The notes beneath the pieces were generated by a model. It saw only the letters and a list, made by a program, of their open reading frames with translations. It had not been told where the DNA came from and made no database searches. Positions 48,307 to 56,759 of a stretch of DNA of 64,000 bases are shown here, piece after piece (position 1 is the first letter of the stretch; every line of letters begins with the position of its first letter). The translations under genes and the position numbers were made by a program. The stretch comes from Vibrio injensis (GTDB taxonomy: Bacteria > Pseudomonadota > Gammaproteobacteria > Enterobacterales > Vibrionaceae), in assembly GCF_001895205.1 (NCBI RefSeq), contig NZ_BDJF01000016.1:1-64000 (forward strand), given 5' to 3'.

Positions 48307-48963
48307 CTAGTAAAGTGGCATTTCATCAGCCACAAAAGGATTACTCGCTCGTTCACGACCAAACGTTGAGGTCGGTCCATGGCCGGGAATAAACGTTACT
48401 TGATTACCCAAGGGCCAAAGTTTGTTTTTAATAGAATCAATCAACGTATTGAAATCACCCTGTGGAAAATCAGTTCGTCCAATACTGCCATTGAAAAGCA
48501 CATCACCAACAAATGCTAAACTGGCTTCTTCGCTGAATAAAACCACATGACCAGGAGTGTGGCCGGGGGTATGCAAGACGGCAAGCGTCTGGTTACCAAA
48601 CGTGACGGTATCACCTTCCTCGAGCCATTGATGGGGTTCAAAGGCTTCGGTCAGCGGAAAACCAAACATTTGACTCTGCCCTTCTAAGCCTTGTAACCAA
48701 AAATTATCGGCTTTATGAGGACCAATAATTTCTACCCCGCCCAACAGAGCAGCAAGAGGCTCGGTACCCCCAACATGATCCAAATGACCATGAGTCAAAA
48801 CCAGTTTAACCACTTGGACGCCTAGTTGATCAATCAATATTTTTAATTGTTTTACATCTCCACCGGGATCAATAACAATGCCTTGCATGGTGTCATCACA
48901 CCATACAATTGAACAGTTTTGCGCAAACGGAGTAACGGGGACAATTTGATACTTCAAAGACAT
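48307..48963 (-). CDS. ycbL: YcbL-like metallo-beta-lactamase-fold hydrolase (type II glyoxalase)
   Basis: A 218-residue hydrolase of the glyoxalase II/YcbL group. The binuclear metal motif THGHLDHVGG is at about 58-67, with further ligands in HTPGHTPGH (about 132-140) and the C-terminal PGHGP. It lacks the substrate-binding C-terminal domain of GloB, as YcbL does, and so may act on S-lactoylglutathione or related thioesters. The start ATG is 135 bases downstream of the L,D-transpeptidase stop on the same strand. Confidence 0.9.
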   Translation of the reverse strand: MSLKYQIVPVTPFAQNCSIVWCDDTMQGIVIDPGGDVKQLKILIDQLGVQVVKLVLTHGHLDHVGGTEPLAALLGGVEIIGPHKADNFWLQGLEGQSQMFGFPLTEAFEPHQWLEEGDTVTFGNQTLAVLHTPGHTPGHVVLFSEEASLAFVGDVLFNGSIGRTDFPQGDFNTLIDSIKNKLWPLGNQVTFIPGHGPTSTFGRERASNPFVADEMPLY

Positions 48964-49098
48964 GAGAGAACCTGAACAAACAGCAAAAAATTATCATCAA
49001 CTATGACATTCTCATTCGGCTTTGACAAGTCGTGCTCAAGACTCAAACAACTGGATACGGCGTACAAGTAAGTATCGCAGCGTTCATAAAAATCCTCA

Positions 49099-50637
49099 TT
49101 ATTGAGTAACCCGTTTATCAAGACGATAAATATCGTCTCTGAAATGCAATTGTCCTGCGTCATACCACGCCGTTTGATAAATAATTTGTACTGGTATGCG
49201 CTGTCTTAATGGAATGGCTTGATTCACAGGGCTACTTTGCGGAGCAAATTGTTGAGAGTCTAACCCCTGTTTGGTTAACAATACATTGGCAAATTGATCG
49301 GCATGTTCAACCCGAATACAACCCGAGCTAAATGCTCTCGAGTCACGCTCAAATAAATATTTACTTGGGGTATCATGCAAAAAGATCGCTCGTCGATTTG
49401 GGGTATTGAATTTATATAATCCCAGCGCATTGTGATAGCCCGCTCTTTGACGCATCCGATAAGGAAATGCCTCTAATGAAATATTCTCCCAATCTATCGA
49501 TGTCGGTTCTAGAGTCTGTGTCGCTCCCCAACGCGGTAGAATCTCTAGGTTTTGACGATCTAAATAACGCAGATCTCGCTTCGCCATAGGTAGAATGTCT
49601 TCGACCATGATTTTATAAGGAACATTCCAAGTGGGATTAACAATTAAAGAATCTAAACGTGTCGTCATGACTGGCGTTGGCCGAGAAATGCGTCCCACCA
49701 CCACTTTTGATTGAAAAACGTTTTCTCCCGCATGCCAATACTTCAATTCAAAGCTTGGTACATTAACCACTATCGATGTATTACTGGCTGGCCACAGACG
49801 CATTCGCTCAGCATTCAAAGCAATTAAGCCTAAACGCTCTTCAACGGAGACATTTAGCCATTTTAAGGTCTGCGGACCAATCACACCGTCAGCGGTTAGT
49901 CCATGTAACTGCTGAAAATGCTTTATGGGTTCGATTAATGAATTATCGTACCAAGAAACATCGTCACGAATCACGGTAACATCAATATTGACCAGAGCTA
50001 AACGTTGAATCAAGCTAGAACGATCTTCCAATCTATCGCCTGGGCGTTTCAAACCGACTTGTCGATAAATCGGTAATGGTGCCGTTTTAAGTGCCGACAA
50101 AAAACTATAAGCATAAACCAATTGATGATAAGCAGGATCTTGTGGGGCATGTTGCAAAACTAAATCAGCCATCGCAGGCGTACCCGCAGCGACCGACAGT
50201 GCTAATAATGAAGAGCTGCTCGGCAAAGGTAATACATGATTTAATTTACCGTTAAAAAACCAATCCATCCCTTGTTGAGCGGCTAATTGAGCGTAGCTAA
50301 GATAGCCGATGACTGTGTCTGTCGCTAACACATCATATTGAACCCATGCCTGTTGTTCACTCAAGGCTCGTAATTGCTTATAGCGTTTTGAAAATAATGG
50401 GCTAATGTTCGCTTGATGAATCAGTGCAAGTTGCTGCTCAAAATAGACTCGACTCAACTCATCTCGCCAAATTAATTGATGCTGATTACGCTGGTAGAGT
50501 TTCTCGACTTGCTGAGGATAATATAGTGCATACTCACTTTGTCCCTTGAGATCAGAAGGTTGAACCACTGACGCATGAGCAAAAAGTGGCAAACTAATCC
50601 AAAGCAAAACAATGGCCATCAATGAGTAACGCTTCAT
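49099..50637 (-). CDS. ldtD: L,D-transpeptidase (YcbB/LdtD type)
   Basis: Periplasmic peptidoglycan cross-linking enzyme forming 3-3 mDAP bonds and capable of D-amino-acid exchange. 512 residues from ATG 50637, with a signal peptide (1-22). A helical N-terminal region is followed by a peptidoglycan-binding domain (about 210-262, FQQLHGLTADGVIGPQTLKWL), then the YkuD catalytic domain with the late motif SSGCIRVEHAD holding the catalytic Cys and an upstream FLHDTPSKYLF His motif. It is shorter than E. coli YcbB (615), with the missing part N-terminal. An in-frame start 27 bases upstream is less likely. Confidence 0.9.
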   Translation of the reverse strand: MKRYSLMAIVLLWISLPLFAHASVVQPSDLKGQSEYALYYPQQVEKLYQRNQHQLIWRDELSRVYFEQQLALIHQANISPLFSKRYKQLRALSEQQAWVQYDVLATDTVIGYLSYAQLAAQQGMDWFFNGKLNHVLPLPSSSSLLALSVAAGTPAMADLVLQHAPQDPAYHQLVYAYSFLSALKTAPLPIYRQVGLKRPGDRLEDRSSLIQRLALVNIDVTVIRDDVSWYDNSLIEPIKHFQQLHGLTADGVIGPQTLKWLNVSVEERLGLIALNAERMRLWPASNTSIVVNVPSFELKYWHAGENVFQSKVVVGRISRPTPVMTTRLDSLIVNPTWNVPYKIMVEDILPMAKRDLRYLDRQNLEILPRWGATQTLEPTSIDWENISLEAFPYRMRQRAGYHNALGLYKFNTPNRRAIFLHDTPSKYLFERDSRAFSSGCIRVEHADQFANVLLTKQGLDSQQFAPQSSPVNQAIPLRQRIPVQIIYQTAWYDAGQLHFRDDIYRLDKRVTQ

Positions 50638-51023
50638 ATTTTCGATGTCCCCTTGGCTAACCAATAACGTAGGTTAATTTAGAATTGGTGAGCGTAGACG
50701 ATACCTAGCACTAAACCGTCCAGCCGATGTTTGATTAAGTATGGCAAATATTCTCCGCTTTACCCACTCTTTATCGACATTGAGCTCAACTTCCTAAACC
50801 AATCGTGATCGGCTGTTCTTGGCTAAGATTGGCGTTATCTTGTAGTGCCAACGCAAGAAAAGTCCACCATCTATAAACAACAAAACTCATCACTTCAAAT
50901 GAAGAAATGATGAGTTATGGACAAAAACTTTAGTGATCTGGGCTAAAGGTGTTTACACAGATTCATCAGATGAAAGAGAATACGCTGAAAGTTCAATCGC
51001 TTATATAGAAAAAGCATCACGAT
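50638..51023. other. Region between ldtD and ribA
   Basis: 386 bases holding the ldtD promoter area and, near ribA, a terminator hairpin. No gene was confirmed; a protein-like open stretch on the plus strand near 50915-51080 was rejected. Confidence 0.4.
50872..50916 (-). terminator. Intrinsic terminator of ribA
   Basis: On the minus strand AACTCATCA / TGATGAGTT (50884-50892 with 50908-50916), with an inner CTTC/GAAG stem, is followed by TTGTTGTTT. It is 108 bases after the ribA stop. Confidence 0.7.
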
Positions 51024-51671
51024 TTATAACTTTAAATGATGTTTGCCGCGTGAGACTTTCGCTTTTAAATAATCTTCATTACCATGTTTAATATGTGCAG
51101 CCGTATTAACCACACTGACAATCTCAATCCCGTGCTCTTGTAACTCTCTTATTTTTTTCGGGTTATTCGTTACTAAACGAATTTTAGTCACTCCGAGTGC
51201 TTTTAGCATTTGCGCTGCTTCAGTAAAATCGCGCAAATCATCACCAAAACCAAGATGATTATTGGCTTGATACGTATCCATACCTTGGCTTTGTAAGCGA
51301 TAGGCATCAATCTTGTTATATAAGCCAATACCTCGGCCTTCCTGGCGTAAATAGAGAATAATACCGCCATGCTCGCCCATCTTAGTGATGGTCTCTTCGA
51401 GCTGCTCCCCGCAATCACACCGTGATGAATGAAAAACATCTCCGGTTAAACACTCAGAGTGCATTCTGACTAATGGAATAGATTGTGTTTTATCTGCCGC
51501 TTGAAAGATAACGGCTACGTGTTCTTTATCCGACTGTAAACCTCGGAATGAAAGAATCTCAGCATCAATATTACTTTTCAAGCCAACTTTGAAGTCGACT
51601 CTGGCTCTCACTTCCGCCATATCTTTACTCACTTGAATTCGTTCTGGCTGCACGCTAGTTATGGTATGCAT
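51024..51671 (-). CDS. ribA: GTP cyclohydrolase II
   Basis: Zinc enzyme opening GTP to 2,5-diamino-6-ribosylamino-pyrimidinone 5'-phosphate, the first step of riboflavin synthesis. 215 residues with zinc ligands C74, C85 and C87 ([19 protein letters not shown]) and the catalytic loop [14 protein letters not shown]. Only the RibA domain is present, without a fused RibB. An internal ATG at 51620 would give the 198-residue form usual for the family, and the upstream ATG has only a fair ribosome-binding site (AAGAG). The promoter carries a near-ideal Zur box, suggesting a zinc-starvation role. Confidence 0.94.
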   Translation of the reverse strand: MHTITSVQPERIQVSKDMAEVRARVDFKVGLKSNIDAEILSFRGLQSDKEHVAVIFQAADKTQSIPLVRMHSECLTGDVFHSSRCDCGEQLEETITKMGEHGGIILYLRQEGRGIGLYNKIDAYRLQSQGMDTYQANNHLGFGDDLRDFTEAAQMLKALGVTKIRLVTNNPKKIRELQEHGIEIVSVVNTAAHIKHGNEDYLKAKVSRGKHHLKL

Positions 51672-52024
51672 AAGGTTACTCTTATCTGGTGATTTTTACT
51701 ATGGAGACTAATACCCCATTTTTCAACGAAAAGATCACAATAAGTCCAAATTGTTATATTATAACAATTTGTTGAGATCGCAACAAAAGAGTGAAGTGCT
51801 TACATGGCGAGGCTTATGGTCAACATAGCAGCATACAGAGTCAGCGAGCTTATCCAGACTCTACTACGTCAATCAGCGGAAAAAGCATCAGCAATTAAGT
51901 GGTAAGAAAAAATGAGCAGAGAAAGAATAGCTAAATGATAAAACAGGGAAATGATGCTCTGTTCAATTAAAAAATAATTGATAGTATCAGGCGCAATGAA
52001 TTCGTCAGTGTCACCGTTTTTGAA
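51672..52024. other. Upstream region of ribA
   Basis: 353 bases containing the Zur box at 51747-51771. No gene was seen in the remainder, which is followed by the small gene ending at 52025. Confidence 0.5.
51747..51771. promoter_or_regulatory. Zur box (25-bp perfect palindrome) upstream of ribA
   Basis: A perfectly symmetric 25-bp element centred on T51759. Its 15-bp core TGTTATATTATAACA is exactly the centre of the gammaproteobacterial Zur consensus. It lies 76 bases upstream of the ribA ATG, in the position of a promoter-blocking operator. Confidence 0.82.
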
Positions 52025-52204
52025 TTAATGGCTTTGCGAGCGTTTCCAAACCGCTAATTCAACCCAAATTTGCTCTAGCTGTTTTAATTCTTCTTCAGTT
52101 AACAACGATAATGTTGTGGTTTGCTGAGGTAATGCATAAGACTGAAGCGCGCTAATTTGCGCATAAAAATCTTTTTTTAATTGCGAGATTATGGCGTAGT
52201 CCAC
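52025..52204 (-). CDS. Small 59-residue hypothetical protein
   Basis: A short frame starting with GTG at 52204, preceded by AGGA about 10 bases upstream. The protein begins MDYAIISQLKKDFYAQ and ends LAVWKRSQSH, with a central Thr/Leu stretch and an amphipathic EEELKQLEQIWVEL helix, a composition much more protein-like than random DNA. There is no signal peptide or membrane helix. It stands alone between ribA and gyrA on the same strand. The family is not recognised. Confidence 0.6.
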   Translation of the reverse strand: MDYAIISQLKKDFYAQISALQSYALPQQTTTLSLLTEEELKQLEQIWVELAVWKRSQSH

Positions 52205-52489
52205 TGCGAATGTCCTATGGTGATTTGATCATAATTTACTCTAAAAATAATATCACTTCCTGTTAATATCTAGCAAGGATATTTTAAAATTACAATAATA
52301 ATCACACTATTTATTGTATATAAGCCAATAGCAGTTCTTAATCTTTAGATGACCAAGAGACTTTTTATATAAAAAAAATAATCATCAAGTTTCATTGTAA
52401 AGTGAAATCATGATGCAAAAAATTGATCCGTGAATTATATCTAACCGCTTTCGTGATCATATTTTGATCTTAATGTCTTGTACTTGTTT
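52205..52489. other. AT-rich region upstream of the small gene, before gyrA
   Basis: About 285 bases of very AT-rich sequence with several promoter-like TATAAT-type tracts. No gene, repeat or clear operator was identified. Confidence 0.35.
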
Positions 52490-52527
52490 AAGCATAAAAA
52501 AGACCGAGCATTACGTCTCGGTCTTTT
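52490..52527 (-). terminator. Intrinsic terminator of gyrA
   Basis: Perfect 11-bp stem AAAAGACCGAG / CTCGGTCTTTT (52498-52508 and 52517-52527) with an 8-base loop. On the minus strand it is followed by a run of T. Confidence 0.88.
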
Positions 52528-52579
52528 ATTCGTTGTATTCACCACTTCTTATTATTAGTAGCGGTGTCGGTATAACAAC

Positions 52580-55255
52580 TTATTCTGTAGGATCCGTATT
52601 GCTGTCCGTTGAATCAGTCTCGATCGTCGTTGAGGTTGACTCCACCGATGGCTGAGCTTCAGAAGAAACGTCATCATCTTGTGGCAAATCCGCCTCATCA
52701 AGCTCTTCAATACGCTGCAGGCCAACCACTTTCTCACCTTCTGAAGTGCGGATCAGCGTAACACCTTGGGTATTACGGCCAACTTGACTCACTTCAGCAA
52801 CGCGAGTACGAACCAAGGTAGCCGCATTGGTGATCATCATGAATTCATCGCCTTCATCGGCTTGCACGGCTCCGACAACTTTACCATTGCGTTCCGAAAC
52901 TTTGATCGAAACAACACCTTGTGTTGCACGGCTCTTCGCTGGATATTCAGAAAGCAGAGTTCGTTTACCGTAACCATTTTCAGTCACGGTTAAGATGTCA
53001 CCATCGGTTTTTGGCACAATTAAAGACACAACTTGATCGCCTTCAACCAGCTTCATACCACGAACACCAGATGCAGTACGTCCCATAGGACGAACACCAC
53101 CTTTAACGTTACCTTCATCATCAATGATCGGTTTCTCGTTAAAACGAACCACCTTACCTGATTTTGAGAACAACATGATATCGCTTTCACCGTCGGTAAT
53201 TTCAACACCAATCAATGAGTCGTCATCACGCAGGTTAACAGCGATCAAACCATTAGCGCGAACATTAGAGAATTGATCTAATGACGTCTTCTTAACCGTA
53301 CCATCACCGGTCGCCATAAAGATAAATTTATCTTCACTGAATTCCGTTACTGGTAGGATAGCAGTAATACGCTCGTTTTCTTCAAGTGGTAGCAAGTTAA
53401 CAATCGGTTTACCACGTGCGGTACGGCTAGCCAATGGTAATTGATAGACTTTCAGACGGTAGGTCTTACCACGAGTTGAGAAACATAAGATATTATCGTG
53501 CGTATTGGCTACCAATAAACGCTCAATATAATCTTCATCTTTCATTCGAGTCGCGCTCTTACCTTTACCACCACGGCGCTGTGCTTCGTAATCCGTTAAT
53601 AACTGATACTTCACATAGCCTTCATGTGACAAAGTAACAACAACATCTTCACGAGCGATTAGCTCTTCCATATCGATGTCATGGCTAGCTGCTGTAATTT
53701 CGGTACGGCGTGCATCACCAAAGTTATCGCGAGCCATTTCTAACTCTTCACGGATCACTTCCATCAAGCGTTCTGTATTCGATAAAATATGGATTAGCTC
53801 AGCAATTTCATCCAATAATGCTTTGTATTCATCGAGGATTTTGCCGTGCTCTAAACCAGTTAATCGGTGTAGACGCAAGTCAAGAATCGCCTGAGCTTGC
53901 TGCTCAGTTAAGAAATACTGACCATCACGAATACCGTATTGTGGCTCTAACCACTCCGGACGCGCGGCATCAGTACCAGCGCGTTCAAGCATAGCCGCAA
54001 CATGGCCTAAATCCCAACCACGAGAAATTAAGCCAATTTTAGCTTCTGCTGGTGTTGGAGCTTTACGAATAAGATCAATAATCTCATCGATATTAGCCAA
54101 CGCGAGTGATAAACCTTCAAGAATATGGGCTCTTTCACGCGCTTTACGTAATTCAAAAATGGTCCGGCGAGTGACAACTTCACGGCGGTGGTTAACAAAA
54201 CATTCCAACATCTCTTTTAAGTTGAATAGTTTTGGTTGACCGTTATCAAGCGCCACCATGTTAATACCGAATGTCGTTTGCAATTGAGTATTGGCATAAA
54301 GATTATTTAATACCACTTCTGCCACAGCATCACGACGGCACTCAATCACAATACGCATACCGTCTTTATCAGACTCATCACGTAATGCGCTAATGCCTTC
54401 GACTTTTTTCTCTTTTACTAAATCGGCAATTTTCTCAATCAAACGCGCTTTATTCACTTGATAAGGAATTTCACTGACGATGATTGTCTCTTTACCGTTT
54501 TTCTCAGTTTCAATTTCCGCTTTTGAACGCATGTAGACTTTGCCGCGCCCTGTTTTGTAGGCGTCAATAATGCCTTTGCGACCGCTGATCAAAGCAGCAG
54601 TTGGGAAATCGGGACCAGGGATGTGCTCCATCAGCTCATCGATAGTAATATCTTCATTACTAATGTAAGCCAAACAGCCATTGATGACTTCAGTCAAGTT
54701 ATGCGGCGGGATATTGGTTGCCATACCAACCGCAATACCAGACGAACCATTGACTAATAAGTTAGGAATTTTAGTCGGCATTACTGCCGGAATTTGCTCT
54801 GTACCATCATAGTTAGGTACAAAATCAACCGTTTCTTTATCTAAATCAGCCAAAAGCTCGTGAGCAATTTTCGACATCCGAACTTCGGTATATCGCATTG
54901 CTGCCGCTGAGTCACCGTCAATCGAACCAAAGTTACCTTGGCCATCGACCAACATATAACGCAGAGAAAAAGGCTGCGCCATACGTACAATCGTATCGTA
55001 AACCGCACTATCACCATGAGGGTGATATTTACCGATAACGTCCCCTACCACACGAGCCGATTTTTTGTAGGGTTTATTCCAATCGTTACCCAAAACACTC
55101 ATCGCGAACAACACGCGACGATGCACTGGTTTTAGACCATCACGCACATCTGGAAGAGCACGACCAACGATGACAGACATCGCATAGTCTAAGTATGAAC
55201 TTCGTAGCTCATCTTCAATGTTTACGGGTGTGATCTCTTTAGCTAGATCGCTCAT
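52580..55255 (-). CDS. gyrA: DNA gyrase subunit A
   Basis: Catalytic subunit of gyrase that introduces negative supercoils with GyrB. 891 residues: winged-helix/tower breakage-reunion domain (1-about 520, catalytic R121-Y122), C-terminal beta-pinwheel with the GyrA box (QRRGGKG), and an acidic Ser/Thr/Asp-rich tail of about 40 residues. The quinolone-resistance region is wild type by E. coli numbering: S83 and D87 in HGDSAVYD. It is transcribed alone, divergently from ubiG. Confidence 0.97.
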   Translation of the reverse strand: MSDLAKEITPVNIEDELRSSYLDYAMSVIVGRALPDVRDGLKPVHRRVLFAMSVLGNDWNKPYKKSARVVGDVIGKYHPHGDSAVYDTIVRMAQPFSLRYMLVDGQGNFGSIDGDSAAAMRYTEVRMSKIAHELLADLDKETVDFVPNYDGTEQIPAVMPTKIPNLLVNGSSGIAVGMATNIPPHNLTEVINGCLAYISNEDITIDELMEHIPGPDFPTAALISGRKGIIDAYKTGRGKVYMRSKAEIETEKNGKETIIVSEIPYQVNKARLIEKIADLVKEKKVEGISALRDESDKDGMRIVIECRRDAVAEVVLNNLYANTQLQTTFGINMVALDNGQPKLFNLKEMLECFVNHRREVVTRRTIFELRKARERAHILEGLSLALANIDEIIDLIRKAPTPAEAKIGLISRGWDLGHVAAMLERAGTDAARPEWLEPQYGIRDGQYFLTEQQAQAILDLRLHRLTGLEHGKILDEYKALLDEIAELIHILSNTERLMEVIREELEMARDNFGDARRTEITAASHDIDMEELIAREDVVVTLSHEGYVKYQLLTDYEAQRRGGKGKSATRMKDEDYIERLLVANTHDNILCFSTRGKTYRLKVYQLPLASRTARGKPIVNLLPLEENERITAILPVTEFSEDKFIFMATGDGTVKKTSLDQFSNVRANGLIAVNLRDDDSLIGVEITDGESDIMLFSKSGKVVRFNEKPIIDDEGNVKGGVRPMGRTASGVRGMKLVEGDQVVSLIVPKTDGDILTVTENGYGKRTLLSEYPAKSRATQGVVSIKVSERNGKVVGAVQADEGDEFMMITNAATLVRTRVAEVSQVGRNTQGVTLIRTSEGEKVVGLQRIEELDEADLPQDDDVSSEAQPSVESTSTTIETDSTDSNTDPTE

Positions 55256-55605
55256 AGAGCCATTATCCCTCTATAGTTTGATCGGATTATTCAAACCACA
55301 CTCAGTTTTGCTCGGCAACGAGCCTTGGTTTAACTGTTTTGTTGGTCGAATAATATTGATACTTATAAGGTTGAAAAATATAACACAAGTTGGCCCACTT
55401 CGGCATCACTTTCCCTGCCCTTTTATCAGGTTGTGACCGTGGTTAAGTATCAACTGCCGAGAAATCACACATTCCTCTCATATCCGACTGATAAGTGATT
55501 ACTTTTCCATCAAGTATATCTGGATCCGAGATAACGGCTGGTGTGGATGATTCATAGGGTTATAATGGTCACTTATTGGTGTGGGAAACATAGGCAATCA
55601 GAAGT
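55256..55605. other. Divergent promoter region gyrA / ubiG
   Basis: A 350-base gap without a gene. A TATAAT at 55561-55566, 40 bases before the ubiG ATG, is a good -10 candidate for ubiG but its -35 is poor. No operator was recognised. Confidence 0.45.
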
Positions 55606-56313
55606 ATGACCAAAGCACAAAATGTCGATCCAAATGAAATCCAAAAATTTGCCGATATGGCATCACGTTGGTGGGATTTAAACGGCGAATTTAAGCCATT
55701 ACATCAAATTAATCCGCTGCGTCTTAACTACGTGTTGGCTAACGCTAATGGTTTATTTGGAAAGACGGTATTAGATGTCGGCTGTGGTGGGGGGATCTTA
55801 GCTGAGAGTATGGCTCGAGAAGGAGCGCATGTAACTGGCCTTGATATGGGCAAAGAACCATTGGAAGTTGCTCGTTTACACGCACTTGAAACGGGGACAA
55901 CGTTGACTTATCTACAAAGTACCGTCGAAGATCACGCCCAACAATATCCTCACCATTATGATGTGGTGACCTGTATGGAAATGCTCGAACACGTACCTGA
56001 TCCTCTCTCAGTAGTCAAAGCTTGTGCTCGTTTGGTGAAACCCGGCGGCCATGTGTTTTTCTCTACCTTAAACCGCAATATAAAATCTTACCTATTTGCA
56101 ATTGTTGGTGCGGAACAACTGCTTAAGATTGTACCGAAAGGAACCCACGACCACAGCAAATTTATTCGTCCTTCCGAGCTGTTACGTATGATCGATCAAA
56201 CCGCGTTACAAGAACAAGGCATAACCGGTTTGCATTATAACCCACTCAATGACAGTTATCGTTTAGGGAAGAATGTGGATGTGAATTACATCATTCATAC
56301 CAAACTACTCTAA
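55606..56313 (+). CDS. ubiG: UbiG, ubiquinone O-methyltransferase
   Basis: SAM-dependent methyltransferase performing both O-methylations of ubiquinone synthesis. 235 residues with motif [17 protein letters not shown] (about 49-64), motif II and the late [15 protein letters not shown]. The N-terminal [22 protein letters not shown] signature (broken here in two parts: [12 protein letters not shown] and [10 protein letters not shown]) is typical for UbiG. As in E. coli it is divergent from gyrA and near nrdAB. Confidence 0.96.
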   Translation: MTKAQNVDPNEIQKFADMASRWWDLNGEFKPLHQINPLRLNYVLANANGLFGKTVLDVGCGGGILAESMAREGAHVTGLDMGKEPLEVARLHALETGTTLTYLQSTVEDHAQQYPHHYDVVTCMEMLEHVPDPLSVVKACARLVKPGGHVFFSTLNRNIKSYLFAIVGAEQLLKIVPKGTHDHSKFIRPSELLRMIDQTALQEQGITGLHYNPLNDSYRLGKNVDVNYIIHTKLL

Positions 56314-56557
56314 AATAACCGCTCTATCTTTGACACCATGACCAGTACATTTATCGTGTCAATCGGTGCTTGACGAGACCTTAGTAAACCTTTGACTCGG
56401 GTCTCAATCTTTACTGAAAAAATTACTGAAAGATCAAGTCATTTTTTTTTAAGCTTGGTTAGTAAAAAAGCAATCTGTAAAGGCAGATTTTTTACCATTA
56501 AATCTACCCTTTGATTGTCGGTAAGTAGCTACTAACTGAATTTTTTTATTTCTCAGG

Positions 56558-56566
56558 TTATCCACA
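56558..56566 (+). promoter_or_regulatory. DnaA box upstream of nrdA
   Basis: TTATCCACA, the high-affinity DnaA box sequence, about 194 bases before nrdA. E. coli nrdAB is also bound by DnaA, tying dNTP supply to replication. Confidence 0.7.
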
Positions 56567-56635
56567 ATATGTGCAAGTTCTGTAACTTGCATTAATGATT
56601 AGATAGCACTATCTTGTAACCCGAACACTGATACA

Positions 56636-56651
56636 CCCCTATATATAGTGT
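56636..56651. promoter_or_regulatory. NrdR box upstream of nrdA
   Basis: CCCCTATATATAGTGT matches the NrdR consensus ACACTATATATAGTGT at 14 of 16 positions. A partial CACTAT about 30 bases upstream could be the second box of the usual pair. Confidence 0.72.
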
Positions 56652-56759
56652 TTCTCACCACTGGCTGTAGGGCGATTTTTATCACAAAGCCAACGTTTGA
56701 TTTACAATAATTACACCAAAACACGGCTTTTATCAGTTTTGTTAGGGAAATAAAGCAGA

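Larger units (their letters stand above)
56314..56759. other. Regulatory region of nrdAB
   Basis: A 446-base leader with a perfect DnaA box (56558-56566), an NrdR box (56636-56651) and a possible degenerate second NrdR half-site (CACTAT at 56607). No gene was seen. Confidence 0.6.

Noticed and set aside
50915..51080. Protein-like open stretch on the plus strand between ldtD and ribA
   Set aside because: It has no proper start codon or ribosome-binding site and runs antisense into ribA, so it is most likely a chance open frame.
52766..53994. Several plus-strand open frames within gyrA
   Set aside because: Mirror frames of a highly conserved gene; no ribosome-binding sites and no family patterns.
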